Positions 1 to 12,509 are shown, counted from the stretch's first letter. The stretch is 64,000 nt of DNA from Triplophysa rosa (GCF_024868665.1 NC_079898.1:16364403-16428402), one strand, 5' to 3'. A program made the numbers and translations. Notes: generated by a model not told the origin, from the sequence alone.

Positions 1-3000
1 ACAAATAAATACATGTCTTTCGTAAGCACAAAGTAAAAAAATTGACATGCTTTCTGGGTTGTGCCAATGATTTATTTCCTTGGTAAGAACAGAAAATGGT
101 TTCAAAAACCTTGTTTCTCCACTGACAACAATTCAAAACGAACCTTCTCACAAAAACAGTTTTTAAATCAGCATATGCTAAATATTTCATCGCATATTCT
201 AAACTGCATACTAACAGGGGTCCTGCACCAGCCGAGCACCTGCTAAAGATTAATGCCCATTGCTTTCTATGTATTTCAGACCTCCTTGGGTTGGTTGTGT
301 GTGCAACTGCCATGTTCCTTCACAACGTAATGCTGTCTCGTCGTGCTGTCTCGAAGAATAACATTAACATATATTTTCAAAACATTCCATAGAATAAATG
401 GTCATGAAGACACATTTTAATGTAAAGATCATAGGGGATGACACTTTGCATTATAAAAGACCCATACAAATGTAATGAACAGCATGCCACATGGCTAACT
501 TTTTGTGGTGTGGCGTCCGTGCTGTTTTTTCTGCTTTTGTGTCGCTCCCCTTACACCAGCAGTCATCACCCTAAACATACGACCTCCAAAGTTATGCAAA
601 TACTCACTGCAAAAATGATAGCACCGTCATTCCGATAATCCATTCGTAAATCTAATTTGTGTGCTAGAAATACACATTTACCTGCTATACCCAAGGAAAA
701 ATGCCGGGTGGTTCTAACAAAGCGTGGAGTAGGGCAATAACAAAAAAAGAAATACATGTATTTTTTATATATAAATATATATATGTATGTACAGATATAG
801 TCAACTTTTTGCTAAGCTTATTCTGGCAAAGGTGCCTGATGGATGGGGTTCCTTTTTTAAGCCCTTTCAGGGAAAGAAAATAAGCTCAACGTTGCAATTT
901 ACCGAGCCATATAAATCAGCCCGTGACCACAAATAATTCTGTGAGGGGAGAATTTATATGTTTAATTACACAGTGCAGGTGCCAGACTTGTCTTCCTCAT
1001 TACTCTAAGACACATAAAACACTCAATAACGCGTACAGCGGCAGGACAATAGGAAGACAAAGTAATTAGCTGCCTGTTATTTAATAAGTTACTTCTACGA
1101 GCCGCTTCATCTTGGTCGAGTTTAGCATACTGTACTCCGTTAAAGGAGCGCTCCAGATTACCTTAATATGCCTAGCTGAGTTGTTTTCTTTTATTCCAGT
1201 TCTACTTCTAACTTCTTGTTTTATGGTTTTTTTTGCAGCGTTCCTTGTAAAGCTTTCATTCTCTGCGCGTGTGTGTGTGTGGGGGGGGGTATCGCTGTGG
1301 CCCGATACAGAAAGCCAATAAAGAGGAGGGTGGATTTGGCCGGACTCTCTGGTTTCGAAATGTATGTGCGTTTGGAGACAGGCAGACATGTTCCACACAC
1401 CTGAGCACCGTGTTGCACCTAAGTCACATGGGCACCAGTCAGCAATGGGCAGCCAAACTCCAGCCATTTGTGTTTTACTCCTGGGCCTGGAATCATATCA
1501 AAGCAAAGCAGCATGCCAGTGTGGGTGGCAAGGGATTCGAACCACAAGGTCAAGGGAGTTCAGCAGAACAGAGAAAGGCCTCTCAGGAGAGAGAGAGAGC
1601 GAGAGAGGAGGAGTTGAAGAGAGAGAACTAATGTGAAAGCCACATGTGCGCAGTGCCTTCACTTTCTTTCACTCCCGCTTTCCACAGTCCAGCTGCCCTC
1701 CACCACAATCCCAGCCTGGGGATGTTTAACTACCCAACACAGTAAAAGGGCCAAGTCTTACTCACTTTCTTTCTCTCTTTCTCCATTCCAAAACTCACAA
1801 AGTCCTGAGTAAACATAGTTCAGCCTACCTCACCGGCCATTCTCTTCCCATTGGGCCCAAGGCTGTTTAGAGACCAGCCAAACCAGGTCAAGTCCCCCCT
1901 CGCAGGCTCCACAAGAGACCTGACCTTACCCCGCACCCGGCTTCTACACAACGGGCCATGGGTAAGCTAATATACCGCCTTACACTCACCCCACATAGTC
2001 GTGTTGGATTTGGCCGCCGCTGGCCTGGCATCAGTTGACAGGCGGGCCGTGGGAACAGCTTGGCGAGGTTTGATGTCCGCAGGGCCGTTTGGATATGCCG
2101 AGCGTTTTAACAGGATGTCATGGGCTACCTGGCCCCTTCAATCTGTTTCGGCACGTCTCGGCAGACTCAAGCTGGGCACCAGGCCGGACACAAACCATTT
2201 ACTAAAATGCCACATTTACTCTCTGACCACAGTAATTACTTGATGGCGACAACACGGGTGATCGTATTTTAAAAGAGGGGTACAGAAGCATACGCACTTG
2301 TTTAAACTAGTTTACACAGGTGCTTCTTGAATTCTTGTCTTGTATTTGAAACTTTAAATATGGAGATTGGAAACACATAATAAATCAATACATTTACCCT
2401 TGTGGCCATCATCTCTATAATAAATATTGGAAGGCAAAGTAATTGTCATCTGCTGATATCGTTGAAGGGGATGGATGTGATTTATATCAGCAATGGAAAG
2501 ATGGCAGATACTGTATACCTGGGCCTAAAGGAAGACATAAGAGCATTGATTTGTTTGTTGTCTTCTTGTGTAAATGCAATCCTGTTGTATTGAATGCACA
2601 TAGGAGAACTACCTGACCGTGGTGGAAAAATCTAAATCCTACAATTGTCATATCCTTGGCCTTGATGCACATTCCAACACATTGAAATATGACACAGATG
2701 ACACAATTAAGCTCTCTGCTATAGCTATCAATACAAGTGGCAAATAAATAAATAAAATCAGTGCAATTTGACAAATGACGAGAAAAGGAAATGGTCAAGT
2801 CAATCGAGTAATAAAACCATCACACTTTAGGTCCTTCAGAGCATCTGACTCCAACAGTGCTTTTCCATCAAAGTAATTCTTTCAATGTGGCAAAGCAACC
2901 CAAATCACATTATCTTCATTTAAAATAAAAAGAGATAGGTGTTCTATTAAAGGTTAACAGGCAATGGGTGTCAGCAGGCAGGACAGAATGGGACAAGATG

Positions 3001-3019
3001 GGATTGGCACGGCTCCTAC
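1..3019. other. Non-coding, no gene supported
   Basis: AT-rich sequence with a GT/G tract (1.26 kb), a GA-rich tract (1.58-1.63 kb) and a GC-richer unique stretch at 1.86-2.2 kb. Short reading frames here have no recognisable domains or linked splice sites. Confidence 0.5.
1264..1289. repeat. (GT)n followed by G-run
   Basis: Short gcgtgtgtgtgtgt run ending in ten G residues (1281-1290). Confidence 0.8.
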
Positions 3020-3117
3020 CTGTTTGAGCCGTACTGGCTTTCCTCCAACCGGTTAACTCGCCATCGGGTGAGCTCACAGCAGCCTCTCATCCCCATAAAC
3101 AGCCTGTGAAATGACTC
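3020..3117 (-). other. Candidate internal exon, unassigned, 98 nt
   Basis: On the minus strand a long pyrimidine tract with acceptor (ctttcttctgtgtgtccccag) and a strong donor (AACAG before gtagga) bound 98 nt. Only one frame is open, entering in phase 0 and leaving in phase 2. It includes RLFMGMRGCCELTRWRVNRL. No family is recognised and no following exon was found in 1-3,000, so this could be a coding exon of a gene continuing outside the window, or a lncRNA exon. Confidence 0.4.
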
Positions 3118-3206
3118 CTGGGGACACACACAGAAGAAAGAGAATGATTAGAAAACAGATTTGCTGGTACAACAGTTAAATATCATGACAATAAAATTTA
3201 CGCTTC

Positions 3207-3532
3207 TTAAAGGGATAGTTCACCTAAAAATGAACAAACTTTGTATTCTAAATTTCAAGGTTGTTTGTCACACACAATTGTAAGGTTTCAGAAAACTTGA
3301 AGTATAGAACTCTAGAGCAATTACTTTGGTTATTTTGGGGATTTTTTTGAGCTCTGTGACATTAGTGCCGATGTCCCTGCATTGTATGTAAAGAAGTAGC
3401 TACTGCATTTCCCCTTACATATTTTTTAACATATATGTTATATGATGCCGCATGCAAAAAGGTAAACATTTTCAGAACAACATGAGGGTCAGTAAATTAT
3501 TTTTCATCTTAGATAAACCTTCCCTAAATTAA
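3207..3532. mobile_element. TTAAAGG fold-back element, degenerate copy
   Basis: Left end TTAAAGGGATAGTTCACC at 3207. The right end, near 3481-3530 (catgagggtcagtaaatt...), is decayed. Member of the fold-back family that recurs through this window (Angel-like in my judgement). Confidence 0.55.
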
Positions 3533-4354
3533 TAAATCTACAGTAAGTGCATGACAATGCCTTGTTTTGTTGCATTTTGATTTCTGAAGGCCCTTCCCCC
3601 AAATTGAGGTTTCTTGGCAGGACTGAGCTGGACCAAGGTTACTTTATAATGAGAGAAGGCACCAGTCATAAGACACTGACAGATAAACCACATTCCACCA
3701 GGAAATAGAAGCAAGGAAGGAAAAGAGGAAAGCAGAGGATGAAGACAGGACAGACGGATGACAGCATTTGAGCTGCTTGCCCTATAGCACTCACTATCCG
3801 AGAGCGTTGCATGATGGTAGATGGGCTGACAAGGGTTGTGAGGTTACTAGGAGATGACAGAGTAAATGGCATTACTGGACAGCCCGTATACAATGTGTAT
3901 CATCGTAAATAGACAGAAAATGAACCTACAGCACAATAACATTATGTGACTCAAATTATTAAGAACAATGTGTGCATTGTCAACCAAAGAGACTAAAATA
4001 ATTATGCTGTTCCTGTCCTTAACAAAACTAACCAACCAACAAGTAAGAAGTTATTTAGTTGAAACCTAAAACCTAAAAAAACAAACTAAACAAAAAATAA
4101 ATAAATTGGACAAGATCTGTGATATGTCTTGCCCACTCTTCCGGTTTCAAACAGGAAATACATCAGGACTAAAGACATTTTTGGATTTAAATAAGATCTT
4201 ACAGGACTGTAATAAACTGCAATTTTACAGAATTTCACTTTTTTAAGCTTTTTCCATGTACTTTAAAAAAACTTAAAACATTACAGGAAAAAACTGTAAA
4301 TGTACAAGAATAACATGAAACACATGCAATTTTACTTGAAATTTTATTTTATTT

Positions 4355-4480
4355 TAGTATATAGTTTTTTTTATACAGCGATTGCTTTCAACGTATACAT
4401 TTAATGTGTGTTACGTGAGGGTCAAACCAATGACCTTTGCACTGCTAACACAATGCTCTGCCAACTGAGCCACAGTAACG
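4355..4480 (-). mobile_element. tRNA-derived SINE, truncated, minus strand
   Basis: Minus-strand tRNA-like head (tggctcagttggcagagc, then a box B-like ggtcattggtttgaccc) followed by the same acacacat...aatgtata body as the SINE at 53657. The shared tail is lost. Confidence 0.55.
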
Positions 4481-5532
4481 CTAATATTGATGTCAATGTT
4501 AAACCAGCCTGGCATGGCAATATTGCTTAACCAATAGCATGAGTATGGGGCAACAATTCCCATTCCAAATTTGGTTTAATCAAGGCAAAGAACCCCAACC
4601 CACTCAGAGTATCCCACACATCTCACCGTCCGCCTCCTACGTAAGACCTGGCCACTCCCATGACCCACTTTAACGCATCTGGGTCAGCCTGTGAACTCAT
4701 ATTCACACTTTATGTATCATCTCACCGTGTAAGGTAAATACTAATACAAACACTCCACTGAAAGTCTTCACATTGAATTCCACCTGTATGAGCATTTCTG
4801 TGTGAATTCTTTCAAACACAGATTCATGTGTCCGAAAGGGTTTTAAATGCAGTTAAAGAGATGGATTTTAAACAAAAAACACTTCTGGTGTTTGCTTTGA
4901 ATCTTACAACGAGAGGGCAAAAAAAACACATCCCTCCCTCTCAGCCCAGGAACGCTCAAAAAGGCTGGTGAGGTCATATGGGAAATGATTAAAGACCTTC
5001 TTTCTCTACTATACACTCCAAAATACAAATTACGTTGATATGCAAGGCAGCAGAAAAACTAAACGGCAACTTTTTCCTCTTAGTTTGGACAGGAATGGAG
5101 AACACAGGTAAGTGACACAGCTGTCCTCTGCCTGTGGCCTCTGGCAATCTATCCTCTACAAAACTACCCATAAAGAGTGAGGAAGGTGGAGGGAGAGAGA
5201 AAGAGAGAATGAGCCCATTTCAGCTAGGGCTTCTGGCTACAGTGTTCAAACAGCCGTGATATTGAAATAAAGAGCTAGCAGGAGCGGCCGGGTTTGGAGC
5301 GATCCATAGTGGGGTATTGATCAAGGTTTGCGCTCTGTGAGAGAGCGCATCATCCCAACCGCACCACTGGCTGGAGGGCATCACACACTCACACGCATGC
5401 AGTTCCATCTCTGTGTACTCTAAAAACAGTATTCCACATGTAAACTAGCAGGGAAATCTCAAAGGCCAAAGAGAATCTGGAAGTTACATCTTTTTGAACA
5501 GAAAAAGTAACACAAATTAGCACACAGGTGCC

Positions 5533-5708
5533 TTAAAAGAATCATTTACCCATACGTTTAAAATTCTGTCATCTTTTATACACTTATGTCACATAAAACT
5601 TGTGCATGGCCCTTAATAAAACAAAAAGATTTTTGGGCTCATGTTGTTTGGTTACCAACATTCTTCAAAATATCTTTTTTCGAATAAATGGGTGAACTGT
5701 CCTTTTAA
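5533..5708. mobile_element. TTAAAGG fold-back element, short copy
   Basis: Starts TTAAAAGAATCATTTACCC and ends with gggtgaactgtccttttaa. The middle keeps the family segment ggttaccaacattcttcaaa. Internally deleted to 176 bp. Confidence 0.6.
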
Positions 5709-5796
5709 GGTCTATTCACACAATGGACAATAAAGTTTTAAAAATATTTCTAAAAAGAAAAAGATAAATGCTCTTAAAAAGAATGTGTTAAGCTAT

Positions 5797-6210
5797 TTAA
5801 AGGGGTCATATGACATGGCTAAAACGAATATTATGGTTTGTTTTAGATGTAATGCAATGTGTATACACGATTCAAGGTTCAAAAATGCTGTATATTCCAC
5901 ATACCGTGCATGTTTTTATCTCCACTTTGCCCCGCCTCTCTGAAACGCACGGATGTTTTTAACCCCACCTTACTTGCGTATACATTTGGGCGGTCTTAGT
6001 CAAATCATACCATGAACTGATGTAGATTTGTGGGGGTGTGGTTACACGAGGCGTTTCAGGCAGGTCTGGGTGAGCATTCGCTTTTAGATAGAATGCATCT
6101 TTTGTTCCGACACTTTTTTAAATTTTTGCAATTTTTCGTGTCTAATACATGCATGGGCAACTTATAACAGACACAGAAAAACATATATTCGCGCCATATG
6201 ACTCCTTTAA
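5797..6210. mobile_element. Non-autonomous DNA transposon with TTAAAGGGGTCATATGAC ends
   Basis: The left end TTAAAGGGGTCATATGAC (5797-5814) is matched in inverted form by the right end (GCCATATGACTCCTTTAA, 6193-6210). The 414-bp body matches, from memory, a repeat common in zebrafish and carp that is usually longer, so this copy appears internally deleted. No transposase is present. Confidence 0.7.
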
Positions 6211-6211
6211 C

Positions 6212-6390
6212 ACATGATGTTATTTTTAACACATTTGTGTTGATTTTGTGTGAAATAAATGAAAGGGACAACACAAGTTGTGTTAAAAGTAACACAAAAT
6301 GTGTTGTCCCAGAAATAACACAGAGATGTGTTAACATTTGTGTGTTGTCCTTAACTGAACACAAAATGTGTTCTGTTTTCATAGCGAATA
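6212..6390. repeat. Palindromic ACACA/TGTGT-rich repeat
   Basis: Repeated AACACA and TGTGTT words in both orientations, for example AACACATTTGTGTT and ACACAAAATGTGTT, directly abut the preceding transposon. The sequence can fold on itself. No reading frame of interest. Confidence 0.45.
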
Positions 6391-7005
6391 ATAAAAGAAA
6401 CAGAAATAGACCATACCACAACTATAACAATATCGATACTGAATGAACAGTAAAACATTGCCAACCAATCAAAATCCATTTGAATTTAAAGGGCTCAAAC
6501 ATTTCAATTTTAGAGTTCAAGCATAAGTTGCCTATAGACATCGATGTAGTCATGTTATCTTTATAGTTTCATTCTTGGTGTGTAGTACAAATCAGTAGCC
6601 ACACATACAATTAGTAAAAAAATGGCAACCGTAAAGTCAGCACTACAAACATATTCATTAAATAAAATAGGAGACAACAAACAGGAAATAGAAAATAAAC
6701 CTACTGGTGTATGATTGGTTAACCCAGTAAAAAAATTCTCAGAGAAGTGTCAGGATTATGTCAGAAAAAGTGCCTTCCTGCTCTTTACTGTTCAGCAAGC
6801 GTTTTATTGTCCAGTATGACAGCAGTAATGCTGGTTGTGATGTCTGTATCATTAAACACATCTCATTGAAGTAGACTTCACTGGGAAGAGGTGACCTCTT
6901 GAGTCGGTGTGATTTTTAAAGCAGGACAGGGAGAATTTACACAGTCTTTCATACAAGATGTGGGAACACTTAAGAATTCATGTGCTGTGTAGAGAGCTAC
7001 TGTAC

Positions 7006-7065
7006 CTGCCAATTCCGTCTGCTGTTCTGCTCTGGCTGGGTAAAATCACAAGGCAAACTGCCCTC
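7006..7065 (-). other. Candidate internal exon, unassigned, 60 nt
   Basis: On the minus strand a fair acceptor (gtttttcaattag) and a strong donor (TTGGCAG before gtacag) bound 60 nt. One frame is fully open from phase 0 to phase 0: EGSLPCDFTQPEQNSRRNWQ. It could join the candidate exon at 3020-3117 in frame. I do not recognise the protein, and it could be a non-coding RNA exon or chance. Confidence 0.35.
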
Positions 7066-7399
7066 CTAATTGAAAAACCACACCACATTTAGAGATTCTG
7101 AAGAAAGGGCGACTGGCTTAAAATGAATATAAATCGATGAAAATATAAATAGTTATATTATTAGCCATTAAGCAGACTGATAAACAAACACAGAACGGAA
7201 GTTAACTTCGGGCCAAGCGCGTGCATCCGATGAAACCTTCTATTGTAGCAAGACACAAGCAAGAAATGAATACATTACACTTACATATCATGATTAAAAC
7301 TCCCATAATTTGAACCAGCTTACAACAAACAAGTACAGATAATGGAAAACCAGACTGTGCCGGAGAAAGATCAGACATGGCAAAAGCCACCTGAAGGCA

Positions 7400-8125
7400 G
7401 TTCCCTCACAGGACCATGTTAGGCACAAGAATTCTATATTCTCTCTCTCCTCTCATCTGCTTGTCAGGGAGCAGTCTGGTCACTCTAAATGGATGGAGAA
7501 ATTCCCTGCTTACTCATGCATACTGCTGGCAAATTGTCCCTCTCAGATCCCCGCCCCGCCGGGTGATTTGCGCAAGTAGCTGCGATGTAGAGTCTCCGTC
7601 TCGTATTGGAAAAGGGCACCGCGGAAATAGACAAACTAGTCGGAGAAGTGCATTTGAAGAAAATTACATCTTTCAGGGCTAGCCAGCGAGTCTGCGCGAA
7701 GACGAAGCCACTTGCGGAAGAGTGAGACGCCTTTTAGCGGCGACCTTGGCAGGGGAGTGGGCGGCCGGCAGCATTTCGAAAGGTCTCGCTAAGGCTGACG
7801 TGCATGTTATTGTCATCATACTGCGAATTAGGAGAGAGAAAGAAGGAAGGCGAGAGAGGATGGGAAATATCAAACAACCTTCACCGGGCTAGCAAAATAT
7901 TCTCCTGGTTTCGTGATGCAACACAGCCCCAGAGCATCATCACGTTGTTGAACAGAAGCTTTTTGACTGTAGGTTTGTGATAGCATGTCAGGTACAAAAC
8001 AGGAAGGAAGGTATCGCACACACCGCATGTCTAGCAGCAGTCTCGGCACCCGTGTGTGAAAGTATAAGGATATAGCAGTGGTGTGGGTTTGTTGCCGAAT
8101 TGAATGCATCCTACCTACCACCTTC
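7400..8125. other. GC-richer unique stretch, function unknown
   Basis: Locally rich in CG dinucleotides (for example ccgccccgccgggtga, gcggccggcagcattt) compared with the AT-rich surroundings. Could be a promoter or first-exon region for a minus-strand transcript ending towards 3 kb, but no firm TSS or exon is visible. Confidence 0.3.
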
Positions 8126-8127
8126 CT

Positions 8128-8450
8128 AGGTGAGCGTCTGTGGGCCGACCAATCAGCCTTGATATTAATAATGCCTTCATGCGCCCCCTATGGACCGTGT
8201 GATTACCCCCGGCGCGTTCAGGCGTGCCACGGCACCATGCAACGAGTGCGGATTATTAATGCTTTTACCAACTTTGCCTCTAAGATCATCTGTAATAACA
8301 GAGAACATCCGTTAGCACTGAATTAGATCAATTAGACGGCACTCTTAAAAGAGGTTACAGAGCAATTCATAAACGGAGCTGTGAGGGAAGGCAAGCGCCG
8401 AGAAAAAAACGAGCCACGTTATAGCCCATGAATAACAATGAGACTGTATT
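8128..8450. promoter_or_regulatory. Candidate conserved non-coding element
   Basis: Unique, balanced-composition sequence with several homeodomain-type TAAT/ATTA cores (attaataatgcc, ggattattaatgct, gaattagatcaattag) and no repeat features or credible reading frame. Inferred regulatory block. Confidence 0.35.
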
Positions 8451-8755
8451 AGACAGCGTAATAGCACTGGATCATGCACGGACCTGTTGAGAGATTCAGC
8501 TGCATTACAGGAGAGATAAACTTGGTCTTGTTACCAATGTGATTTATACCAAAGACACAGAACCCGCAGGTACTCGCAATTGTGGACACACACATACATA
8601 TGCAAACACCGATTGACTACTATCAAACAGACAGTGGATCCCAGGGGTATTGAATTAAAGTTTCAAGAGGTCTGCTTTCCACATTTCCCGCCCAGCAAAG
8701 GTCCAAACAATCGTAGCCACGCAAGTGTTTAAAGAAGCAATATCAATGTGGAATT

Positions 8756-9032
8756 TTAAAGAGATAGTTCAACCAAAAATTAAGACTCTGTCATCATTTA
8801 CTCAACCTCTTGTCGGTCATTTCAAACCTGTATGACTTTCTTTCTTCCGCAGAACACAAAAGAAGATATTTTGAAGAAAGTTGGTAACCGAATTGCACTG
8901 GCACCCATTCACTTCTATGGTATGGACACAAAACCAATGCAAGTGAATGGGGGCCAGTTAACAACATTCTTCAAAATATCTTCTTTTGTGTTCTGCGGAA
9001 GAAAGAAAGTCTCGGGTGAACTATCATGAATT
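8756..9032. mobile_element. TTAAAGG fold-back element, near-complete hairpin
   Basis: Arms of about 100 bp are inverted copies. The word acacaaaagaagatattttgaa near 8856 is repeated in inverted form as ttcaaaatatcttcttttgtg near 8971. One strand could form a long hairpin. No transposase. Confidence 0.75.
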
Positions 9033-9486
9033 ATATTGATTATAGGATATTCATTGCAAAAGTGATATCAGCCATAGGGGGTCTAGGCACACATCTTGAG
9101 CATGATTTGTGGGTCTACAGATGAGTGACAGCTGAGTTAATTACAGACTTTTCGTAAAACAGAGGCAGCGTTTGCAGAACAGATATTTTAAGCAAGTCTA
9201 TTGCATCAAACCTTTAACGTTAGCGTTGTCATGACAATCGGCGCACAACTTGTTTTCTGTTGCCAGTGAATGAGAATTAACAACCGGCAGACACAAGGAG
9301 CTAATAAACAGTTCTCCCTTAATTGTGATTCTTGTACGTTTTTTACAGTACCTCTGTGTGGCATTGAAGTCGGAGTAAAACACACATTGTCACGGTAAAT
9401 ATGTTGCCTTAGATACAGCTGCTGTCATGATTTTTGCACCAATACGACTGTTTCCTGTAAAGAGTAAATGCAATTAAATGAATTTA

Positions 9487-9707
9487 AAGAATGTTGGTAA
9501 CTGAACAACGGTGGTACCCATTCACTTGCATTGGTTTAGTGTCTATACAGTAGAAGTAAATGGGTACCCCTCCTGTTCGGTTACCAACATTCTTCAAAAT
9601 ATCTTCTTTTGTGTTCTGCAGAAGAAAATGAGTCATACAGTTTTGAAATGACAATAGGGTGAGTAAAAGTAAAATATTTTTTATTTTTGGGTAAACTATC
9701 ACTTTAA
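9487..9707. mobile_element. TTAAAGG fold-back element, left end missing
   Basis: Shares the central hairpin and right arm with the copy at 8756-9032 and ends gggtaaactatcactttaa. It begins inside the family consensus at agaatgttggtaac. Confidence 0.7.
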
Positions 9708-10029
9708 GTCTGCATTTAGGCAATCCAAAAGCAAACAAAAGAATAAAAAAGAAGAAAGGAGAAAGAAAGCGCACACTAATTCAGAACACCAGGTAGTGAA
9801 CGTGCCAAGTTTGCCTTCTTTTTCCAAAATGGACACAGGAGCTTTTCCAGCCACCGCGCGCAGGGAGGTCTTTTAAAAACTACCCACATTAAACACTAGG
9901 ATCTGCTGGGGAATTTTGCCACGTATTGGCCAAACACTCTTTTTTTTTTGTTTCCTAAAATCTCTTGATCTTTAATCTCGGTGCCAATGCCTGTAGTACA
10001 GATTATGGCAGCGAGCTACTGACAAGTCA

Positions 10030-10175
10030 GTTAAATCTTAGCTGGCTGACAACTCTGGCAACAGCATTATTTGAAAATAATTCTCAGAAGGGAGAATGTT
10101 TTAATAACAGACAGCCAGCGCGAGCACTACTGCACTGGACGGTCAGATTTGGCGGCCACTGACGTGCATTAAAAC
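10030..10175. promoter_or_regulatory. Candidate conserved non-coding element
   Basis: Unique sequence around gaaaataattctcagaagg and gatttggcggccactgacgt, without repeats. Inferred only. Confidence 0.28.
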
Positions 10176-10192
10176 AAGTAACTCGGCCCAGA

Positions 10193-10223
10193 GTGTGTGT
10201 GTGTGTGTGTTATGTGTGTGTGG
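10193..10223. repeat. (GT)n microsatellite
   Basis: gtgtgt tract with one ta interruption. Confidence 0.85.
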
Positions 10224-11717
10224 TTGAAGTGTATATTAACTGTCTGCGGTGATAGTGCTGCTAGGGCTGTTTAATGACACATGATATGTTGTTTAAAGCC
10301 AGATGACAGTCTCACGGTATTGCTGATTTTACAATCCGTATATCTTCCTGTAATCCCCACACACTCGAATCAATCTGGAAGGGGAAACAAAGCATATTGT
10401 TTGCGAACTCATCAATGCTGATCAAATCCAACATTTTCCTGTTACTTGTACGTTATACACAAAGAGTGAATGCGGTGGCTCCTGTGACACTCCGTTCAGA
10501 CTGCTTTATGCACACTGCAGGCTGGCTAATTATCATGTGGTTCTATGCCACCCCCCACTCCCCACTCCCCCCTCCAAATCGAGCCGAGCACACCCCCACA
10601 TCCCCTGCGGGCATGGGACGCACTGACAGTAATCTCTCTGTGACAGCACTTGGACGTGCCATCATTAAGCCGTCCGTGTTATTGAGATGATAGCCCTGAG
10701 AATGTGGCCATCATGCCAAAGAGAGCGAGTGATGAGCAGCTCTTCCACTACAGCTGAAAGACAATGAGAGAGAAAGAGAGAAGGAAAGAAAGAATTAACG
10801 TAAAAAGAGAGAAAAGAAAGATTTTGCTTTTAGACATAAGTAAATCAAGGTGTTACACTGCAAAGACACTTTCACCTTTAATTCCAACCAAAACTTAAAA
10901 AGCCAAACCCAAAACGAATACAAAGATCACAAGGATGCGAGTTTTCATGCTTGACAGCATCAGTTTCTAAGACAGCAGTGTCCAACCTTTCAAAACATCT
11001 CAAGACCTCTGCATTCTGTTCCACTACACTGCTTTCCATCTAGCTGTTTTTAAACACAAAGAATACAGTATGTCTAAATTTCCCTCCTAAAAAAAGGTGT
11101 CCGGGCTAATTTTACAGGGCTCAGTCAACTACAGTGGGCATTGGGCAATCCATCAAATAGTCGATTATGAAAAATTTAAGCTTTGCATATTCTTGCTCAA
11201 AATATATCCACTATAAGAAAAAAAACTGTTTTTTGACCATACACCAAGACAAGGAATGAGAGAAGAGTTAGACACACGAGAGTTAACGTGTCCAAAACCA
11301 TATTCTCCCGGCACACAAAAAAAGAAAAATATGGGAGAGAACAAAATAGAGAAAACTTTCCTATATTCCCCTCCTCTCAGATTCTCCGAGTACCCTGACA
11401 GGGAAACAGATGGCAATTTAAGCAGAGAATTTATGAGCGCCACAATCTTAATGTTGCATAAAGAAAAGAAAAAGACTCGCATCAAGCCCACTGACAAATG
11501 TACTCGCTAATATTAATGCACTCCTCATTCATCCAATATGCTTCCTAATTGCTTTTCTGTACACAGTAATATGGCACCTGCTGCTCAGCCCTTGCTCCGT
11601 CGTTCGGGAACGAGGCGAGGCACGGGCCGCCACCGGCCCTCGTGCCGTGATGGATGCAGGGCCGTGCATCACGCACCGAGCCTGTCAGGCAGCATAATTA
11701 AAATTTTAGACTTACAG

Positions 11718-11720
<3 letters not shown>

Positions 11721-11786
<66 letters not shown>
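11721..11786. repeat. (GA)n microsatellite
   Basis: About 33 uninterrupted GA units. Confidence 0.95.
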
Positions 11787-11789
<3 letters not shown>

Positions 11790-11867
11790 TGGTAAACAAT
11801 CAGACAAAAACACAGTCACTGTTCAAAGGCATCTTCACAGCCAGTTCACACACCTCTCGAATAGTGA

Positions 11868-11980
11868 CTGACACACACAGACATGCGCGCACACACACGC
11901 ACGCATGCACACACACACACAGACAGACCCACACACACGGACACACACAAACAGACACAGACACACACACACACACACGC
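11868..11980. repeat. (CA)n microsatellite, interrupted
   Basis: CA-rich tract broken by cg and gacaca units. Its continuation beyond the embedded element is at 12,243-12,305. Confidence 0.9.
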
Positions 11981-11994
11981 ATGTCTGGTTTATT

Positions 11995-12242
11995 ATCTCC
12001 GTGGAGACAGCCCATAGGCGTAATGAGTTGTATACTGTACAAACTGTATATTCTATCCCCTACCCCAACCCCTAAACCTAAAGATCATAGAAAATTTTTT
12101 GCTTTTTTAGATTTAAAAATAATATTGTTCTGTACAATTTATAAGCTTTTTTGCCCATGGGGACCTCAATTTTGGTCCCCACGGTGACACGAGTCCCCAT
12201 TGAGTTGGTGTGCATTCAGGTTTAGGTCCCCACCGGGATATA
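11995..12242. mobile_element. Short DNA element with GTCCCCAC-type ends inside a CA repeat
   Basis: Contains actgtacaaactgtatattctatcccct and ttggtccccac, which I recognise as a common fish repeat with ggggac/gtcccc ends. CA/CG-rich microsatellite flanks it on both sides. Confidence 0.5.
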
Positions 12243-12305
12243 CAAACATGAACACAGACATGCACACGCACACAGACATGCACACACACACAGACACACA
12301 CAGGT
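12243..12305. repeat. (CA)n-rich tract
   Basis: Repeated acacagacatgcaca units. Likely once joined to the tract at 11,868-11,980 before an element inserted. Confidence 0.8.
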
Positions 12306-12509
12306 TAACACAGACATACACAAATGAGAATATACAAATAAACATGCAAAACAACTTGTATACAGTAGATTGCTTTTTCAATTATAAAAATGATGGTAAA
12401 TCTCACAAAATGGGTCATATTTTACCCAATAACCAAAAAATTAACATTACTAAGAGCAAAGATGGGCCGCTTGTTACTTTAATACTAGGACAATTTTTTT
12501 GGTTTATTT

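Noticed and set aside
4415..4480. A minus-strand tRNA-Ala-like gene
   Set aside because: The box B and acceptor stem are degenerate, and the flanking sequence matches the same SINE body.
11800..12301. Reading frames rich in His/Thr or Cys/Val
   Set aside because: Translations of CA/GT microsatellites.
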